Part shown: in pieces, positions 62,883 through 64,000 of the stretch
Layout: every line of letters begins with the position of its first letter
How positions within the stretch are numbered: the stretch's first letter is position 1
Source of the DNA: Vibrio gigantis
GTDB lineage: Bacteria; Pseudomonadota; Gammaproteobacteria; Enterobacterales; Vibrionaceae
Reading direction: 5' to 3'
NCBI RefSeq assembly: GCF_024347515.1
Contig: NZ_AP025492.1
Location: 744,001 to 808,000 of the forward strand
DNA length: 64,000 nt
Translations under genes and position numbers: made by a program
The notes under the pieces: model-generated
The model's input: only the letters and a program-made list of their open reading frames with translations
Databases searched by the model: none
Told to the model about the DNA's origin: nothing

Positions 62883-64000
62883 TTAGGTCGCCTTTGAGAA
62901 TGCTTTTCTGTGTGTATGGATCGACATTAAAATACCAAAACCTGCCATAAGGGTAACCATTGAAGTACCGCCATAGCTGACTAAAGGAAGAGGAACACCA
63001 ACCACAGGTAAAATGCCACTTACCATGCCAATATTTACAAAAATATAAACGAAGAAGCTCAGCACGATACTGCCGCCCATCATTCGACCGAATGCGGTTT
63101 GAGCTTGGCTCGCAAGCACTAAGCCACGTCCAATAATAAACAGGTAGATAGCAAGCAAAAATAGAATGCCTATCATGCCCCACTCTTCGGCAATTACTGC
63201 AAAAATGAAATCGGTATGGCGCTCTGGGATGAATTCTAGTTGAGACTGAGTACCTTGCAGCCAGCCTTTTCCGGATATACCACCAGAACCTATCGCAATC
63301 TTACTTTGAATGATGTGGTAGCCCGCACCTAATGGATCTGATTCAGGATCAAAAAGGGTTCTTACACGTACTTTTTGATATTCACGCATCAAGAAGAACC
63401 ACAAAATTGGAATAAACGCCCCGAGGGCTATTGCAGCACTGGCAATTATTTTCCAACTGATACCCGCTAGGAATATCACGAAGATACCTGATGCGGCGAT
63501 AAGGATAGACGTACCTAGGTCGGGTTGTTTTGCGATTAGAATCGTCGGTACAAACACCATCACTAGCGAGATGGCTAATGTTTGGAATGTCGGTGGTAGT
63601 GAACGCTTACCAATAAACCGTGCCAGCATCAAAGGCACTGCCAGTTTTAACAGCTCTGAGGGTTGGAATCGAACAAAGCCGAAGTTAAGCCAACGCTGTG
63701 CACCCTTAGATGCTTCACCAAAGAAGAGTACGCCTAGCAGTAGAATGACGCCACCAGCGAATAGCACGGGGGCTAAAGTTTCGTAGGTTCGTGGTGATAT
63801 TTGAGCTAAGAAGATCATTACACCCAAAGACAGTGCCATACGCATTGCCTGGCGATCCATCATCGCAAGGCTTTGGCCGCTTGCGCTATACATGATCAGT
63901 AGGGCAAAGCCCATTAAAACCAGAATGCCAAGCAATAGCGGCAGGTCGATATGCAGCCTTTCAAATAGGGCTCTATTTCGTCCAGTTGAAGGATCAAGTT
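62883..64000 (-). CDS. rodA: Rod shape-determining protein RodA (SEDS glycosyltransferase), 5' end outside the window
   Basis: Peptidoglycan polymerase of the elongasome, working with PBP2. The frame is open to the right edge and reads ...[21 protein letters not shown] before the first membrane segment, so only about two or more codons are missing. SEDS features: [31 protein letters not shown] (with the catalytic Asp in KQPDLGTS), [38 protein letters not shown] (split), and LPLVSYGG. About ten membrane helices. First visible gene of the cluster running to lipA. Confidence 0.95.
   Translation of the reverse strand, partial: LDPSTGRNRALFERLHIDLPLLLGILVLMGFALLIMYSASGQSLAMMDRQAMRMALSLGVMIFLAQISPRTYETLAPVLFAGGVILLLGVLFFGEASKGAQRWLNFGFVRFQPSELLKLAVPLMLARFIGKRSLPPTFQTLAISLVMVFVPTILIAKQPDLGTSILIAASGIFVIFLAGISWKIIASAAIALGAFIPILWFFLMREYQKVRVRTLFDPESDPLGAGYHIIQSKIAIGSGGISGKGWLQGTQSQLEFIPERHTDFIFAVIAEEWGMIGILFLLAIYLFIIGRGLVLASQAQTAFGRMMGGSIVLSFFVYIFVNIGMVSGILPVVGVPLPLVSYGGTSMVTLMAGFGILMSIHTHRKAFSKAT

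Overview
The window is chromosomal DNA from a marine gammaproteobacterium, almost certainly a Vibrio (the Splendidus-like group is a guess). The case rests on gene content and order seen together: a complete Na+-translocating NADH:quinone reductase operon with apbE and nqrM, an OmpK-type Tsx-family porin, the long (type 2) DapD, DUF3332 and DUF2850 proteins, and the rodA-rlpA-dacA-ybeD-lipB-lipA block. I see no rRNA, tRNA, insertion sequence, prophage, integron or CRISPR array. Nearly all of it is core genome.

Layout, left to right. 1-9.3 kb: porin C-terminus (cut by the window edge), tadA, an unrecognised 44-residue basic peptide, mltF, purL with a PurR operator, a DUF3332 lipoprotein and dapD. 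9.3-17.4 kb: a 5'-nucleotidase-family lipoprotein, a MarC-family protein, a two-gene operon (IscU/NifU-like scaffold plus GGGtGRT protein) behind a long structured leader, yebG with a LexA box, and a LysR regulator divergent from a TDT transporter. 17.5-34.6 kb: recC-recB-recD, argA, DUF2850, mltA, tcdA, csdE, a frameshifted outer-membrane protein and csdA. This parallels the E. coli recC...csdA region, but ptrA and amiC are absent and csdA is inverted. 34.6-42.7 kb: panE, ompK, a DUF4397 lipoprotein, the yajG-ppiA-ampG operon, rlmG and bolA. 42.7-50.5 kb: nqrABCDEF, apbE and nqrM, a complete Na+-NQR assembly and maturation set. 50.6-58.3 kb: a two-receiver diguanylate cyclase, dinB with a LexA box, a RecQ-family helicase, a GreA/GreB-like factor, a DUF2884 protein and an NSS sodium symporter. 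58.4-64 kb: lipA, lipB, ybeD, dacA, rlpA and rodA (cut by the right edge), all on the minus strand.

Functional threads: DNA repair and SOS (recBCD, yebG, dinB, RecQ-like), murein growth and recycling (mltF, mltA, ampG, dacA, rlpA, rodA), sulfur and Fe-S or lipoyl chemistry (csdA/csdE/tcdA, lipA/lipB, scaffold/GGGtGRT) and sodium bioenergetics (nqr, NSS symporter).

The most promising undescribed element is the roughly 290-nt leader upstream of the scaffold/GGGtGRT operon. It carries several perfect stems, two mutually exclusive pairings and a 10-bp stem that would bury the ribosome binding site, which is riboswitch-like architecture controlling genes of unknown function. Other points to check are a homopolymer frameshift in an outer-membrane protein gene, a 26-bp dyad upstream of the nucleotidase gene, a heptamer tandem repeat, a structured spacer inside recC-recB, and a row of five hairpins after dacA.
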